Positions 61,927-64,000 of a stretch of 64,000 nucleotides of DNA are shown piece after piece. The position numbers and the translations under genes are program-made. Location: contig NZ_FOFM01000015.1 in NCBI RefSeq assembly GCF_900110875.1, positions 1 through 64,000 on the forward strand, in the 5' to 3' direction. Position 1 is the first letter of the stretch, and the number at the start of each line of letters is the position of its first letter. The notes under the pieces are model-generated. The model was not told the DNA's origin, did not search any database, and was given only the letters and a program-made list of their open reading frames with translations. The DNA is from Pseudovibrio axinellae (GTDB lineage Bacteria > Pseudomonadota > Alphaproteobacteria > Rhizobiales > Stappiaceae).

Positions 61927-63485
61927 CCAAGAATCTCCTCAGCAACAAGCAGCCCCGAACCTCCGGACAGCCCGGGCCCGGGATGGGTTGATGCCCCAAT
62001 TTGCCAAAGATTCTTCACGCCAGTGCTGTGTCGCTTGCTGTCAGGAAACGGACGGAACGCAAAAAACTGATCAATAGAGCACGCCCCACCATACGGATCA
62101 CCACCAACAAGGTTCATATTCATACCCTGCAAGTCCGAGGGAGAAAGAGCCTTACGGGCGACCACATTCTGCTTTAAATTGGGTATATGCGCTGCCAGAA
62201 GTTCCTCAACGCGGTCCGCAAATGCTTCGCGCACTTCATTGTCCCAGCTGCCATCATCCGGCGTAGCGATCTGTCCCGCAGCATCTCCCTTGATCACCCG
62301 CGGGGTATCAGGGATTTGCAACCACAGCACCGCGCCTCCTTCTGGAGCGCGAGAGGGGTCTGCAACACTGGGCTGTCCAACGCATATGGTTGGCATATCA
62401 GGCAAAAGGCCGCGTTCCGCTTCGTTCGACGCCTTTGAGACACCATCAAGCCCAGAGGTTAAATGCAACAGCTGCACCTCGTCCAGACCCTCCGTCGCCC
62501 ACTCGGGAGCTTCTTTGAGGGCGTAGTGAAGCTGGAAGTTGCCTCGTCCATAGCGGTATTTTCGCAGGTTTTCTTTACGCTCTGGCATATCGACCAAACT
62601 GCCGTAAAGCTGGTTAGGTGTGACAGAGGCAAGGACACCGCCAGCCTTAATTTCCTGCCCGCTCCGAAGGCGCAGACCTGTTGCCTTGCCGTTCTTTACA
62701 GTGACTTGCTCAACAGGGGCGGAAAGGTGCACCACCCCTCCGTTTTCTCTGATGATGGCGCTCAACGCTTCCACCATTTTGCCCGCACCGCCTTTGACGA
62801 TAGGTGCTCCGGCGGCTTCTAAGGCAAAACCAATAATCTGCCCCATTTGCCCCGAAAACGACGCTTCTGGTGGCAGCCCAGCATGAAGGCCCCAAGGCGC
62901 CCAAAGTGCCCGTGACAACTCACTGTCAAACGATGTTTCCAACCACCCACGCATGGGTTGCAGCGCTTCGCCAAAGCGAGCTGCCAGATTACGTGGCCCA
63001 CGTTTCCAAGCCTGTTTCCCCAGCATGCTAGCTGTTTGAAGCGACCAAGGATCACCACCCATTAAACCAAACAACAGGTCCGCATCCTGCGCGAAAGCAT
63101 CCAGATCACTCGACAGTCGATCCCCATCACCTGCCGAAGCTGCATTGAATGCCGCCACATTGGTTGCTCTATCCGTGCTGTACGTAAGCGCTTTACCGTT
63201 CGGCAATAGCGCGCCGGTCGGGGTTTGCGTGGTACAAAACTCTACACCATGACGCTCAAGATCACCGGCAAGTTTAGCATGTGCACCACCCGTCACCCAA
63301 AGGACGAATGTTGTTGCTAACGGGTCATACAAATACCCCGGAGCAAGCTCCTCGGTGCGGACACAGCCGCCTGCAACCGCTTCACGCTCAAAGAGCGCAA
63401 CTTTTTTACCAGCTTTGGCAAGGACTGCCCCCGCTGCCAGTGCATTTATTCCAGAACCAACAATGGCATAATCGAGGGCAGTCAT
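61923..63485 (-). CDS. Phytoene-desaturase-like FAD oxidoreductase, paralogue of 56217-57752
   Basis: 520 residues. The Rossmann motif IVGSGINALAAGAVLAKAGKKVALFERE (GxGxxx, with Ala replacing the last Gly) is followed by AVAGGCVRTEELAPGY. The middle segment GLHAGLPPEASFSGQMGQIIGFALEAAGAPIVKGGAGKMVEAL shows an overall match to the second oxidoreductase. The C-terminal STHPGPGLSGGSGLLVAEEIL completes the FAD fold. GGAG-N8-ATG sets the start. The pair brackets marR-iorAB, so both may work on one branched pathway. Its substrate is unknown. Confidence 0.87.
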   Translation of the reverse strand: MTALDYAIVGSGINALAAGAVLAKAGKKVALFEREAVAGGCVRTEELAPGYLYDPLATTFVLWVTGGAHAKLAGDLERHGVEFCTTQTPTGALLPNGKALTYSTDRATNVAAFNAASAGDGDRLSSDLDAFAQDADLLFGLMGGDPWSLQTASMLGKQAWKRGPRNLAARFGEALQPMRGWLETSFDSELSRALWAPWGLHAGLPPEASFSGQMGQIIGFALEAAGAPIVKGGAGKMVEALSAIIRENGGVVHLSAPVEQVTVKNGKATGLRLRSGQEIKAGGVLASVTPNQLYGSLVDMPERKENLRKYRYGRGNFQLHYALKEAPEWATEGLDEVQLLHLTSGLDGVSKASNEAERGLLPDMPTICVGQPSVADPSRAPEGGAVLWLQIPDTPRVIKGDAAGQIATPDDGSWDNEVREAFADRVEELLAAHIPNLKQNVVARKALSPSDLQGMNMNLVGGDPYGGACSIDQFFAFRPFPDSKRHSTGVKNLWQIGASTHPGPGLSGGSGLLVAEEILG

Positions 63486-63502
63486 ATTCCAAACTCCCGC
63501 GA

Positions 63503-64000
63503 TTAAGCTGCTGGTACCAATGCAAGCGCACGGATTGGAGAGCCAGTGCCACGCTCGATTTTTAGCGGGTTGGCAATCAAGATAGCACCCTTTGCAGGCA
63601 GCTGACTCAAGTTCACCAAGGAGGCCAGACCGTAGCGATTATTCTTATGCAACAGATTGTGCGCCGGGAACGGAGGCTCAAACGCACCAGCCATACCCGC
63701 ATCAGTCCCAATGCATTGTGTACCCCAGCCCAAAACTTTCTTTGAGAGCAGGTATTCAATGCAGTCTACAGTTGGTCCCGGTGTGTGTGGCCCGGTTTCG
63801 TTCGCGTTCAGGTACTTATCTTCATCAGTGTTATACTGATCCCAGTCAGTGCGCATCAGCACCCACTCGCCTTCACCAATTTCGCCGTGTTCGGCCTCCC
63901 AGGCCTTCACGCCTTCTGCCGTCAGCAAAAAGTCGCTATTCTCGGCCGCTTGTTTAGAGCAATCAATCACGTTGGCAGGTGCGACAAAGGCTTGCGCATC
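63503..64000 (-). CDS. Cyclase/formamidase-family hydrolase, 5' part outside the window
   Basis: The reading frame runs open from the right edge to a stop at 63503 (166 codons visible; the in-frame Met at 63970 is internal, since APANVID precedes it). The visible portion is the C-terminal cyclase-family core: GEGEWVLMRTDWDQY, GPHTPGPTVDCIEYLLSKKVLGWGTQCIGTDAG, FPAHNLLHKNNRYGLASLVNLSQLP, and GAILIANPLKIERGTGSPIRALALV. The metal-binding His motif would lie beyond the edge. Such enzymes hydrolyse N-formylkynurenine or cyclic amides/lactones. It is the first visible gene of the minus-strand operon, 17 bases before the FAD oxidoreductase. Confidence 0.85.
   Translation of the reverse strand, partial: DAQAFVAPANVIDCSKQAAENSDFLLTAEGVKAWEAEHGEIGEGEWVLMRTDWDQYNTDEDKYLNANETGPHTPGPTVDCIEYLLSKKVLGWGTQCIGTDAGMAGAFEPPFPAHNLLHKNNRYGLASLVNLSQLPAKGAILIANPLKIERGTGSPIRALALVPAA

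Overview
The window reads as chromosomal DNA of a marine-type alphaproteobacterium with middling GC. The evidence is the DUF1217 (flagellum-associated) protein, the fused indolepyruvate oxidoreductases with a DUF6537-type tail, an RTX/ExeM-like nuclease, and the general codon usage. A Pseudovibrio- or Stappiaceae-like host is my best guess; it is inference from gene content only. I saw no tRNA, rRNA, CRISPR array, insertion sequence or phage gene.

Region 1 (about 1-22.7 kb) is a patchwork of small, mostly independent metabolic and accessory genes. It holds a peptidase S41 remnant, a toroid-fold protein, a frameshifted VOC protein, a PaaG-like isomerase, two GNAT acetyltransferases, a class V aminotransferase, a 1533-residue secreted nuclease with RTX and Calx-beta modules, a metal-dependent cyclase, a GT2 glycosyltransferase, a DUF1217 protein, a BCCT transporter, a decayed LysE exporter, and a pirin/isochorismatase pair facing a LysR regulator, followed by a monooxygenase-LtrA pair. 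Several genes here are broken or have odd starts.

Region 2 (22.8-46.7 kb) is a type VI secretion system. The long minus-strand block runs tssB-tssC-tssE-tssF-tssG-tagH(FHA)-tssJ-tssK-tssL-tssH(clpV)-vasH-tagO and ends with a pentapeptide-repeat membrane protein. A very AT-rich divergent region separates it from plus-strand tssM-tssA, which is followed by a TauE/SafE permease and a DUF1266 membrane protein. Sheath, baseplate, membrane complex, recycling ATPase and a sigma-54 activator are all present. Hcp, VgrG and PAAR are not in the window, so tube and tip must be encoded elsewhere.

Region 3 (46.8-50.9 kb) has a left-handed beta-helix acyltransferase-like protein, a convergent CPT-type kinase, an exported beta-propeller protein and a MarR regulator.

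Region 4 (51-64 kb) is one apparent minus-strand operon of at least eleven genes that continues past the right edge. In transcription order it holds a cyclase/formamidase-like hydrolase, a phytoene-desaturase-like FAD oxidoreductase, a MarR regulator, indolepyruvate ferredoxin oxidoreductase alpha and beta, a second FAD oxidoreductase, and a complete Dpp/Opp-type ABC importer. The layout implies import and oxidative catabolism of an aromatic or indolic amino-acid-derived compound under MarR control. I do not recognise this gene combination as a named pathway, and it is the best candidate here for an undescribed system.
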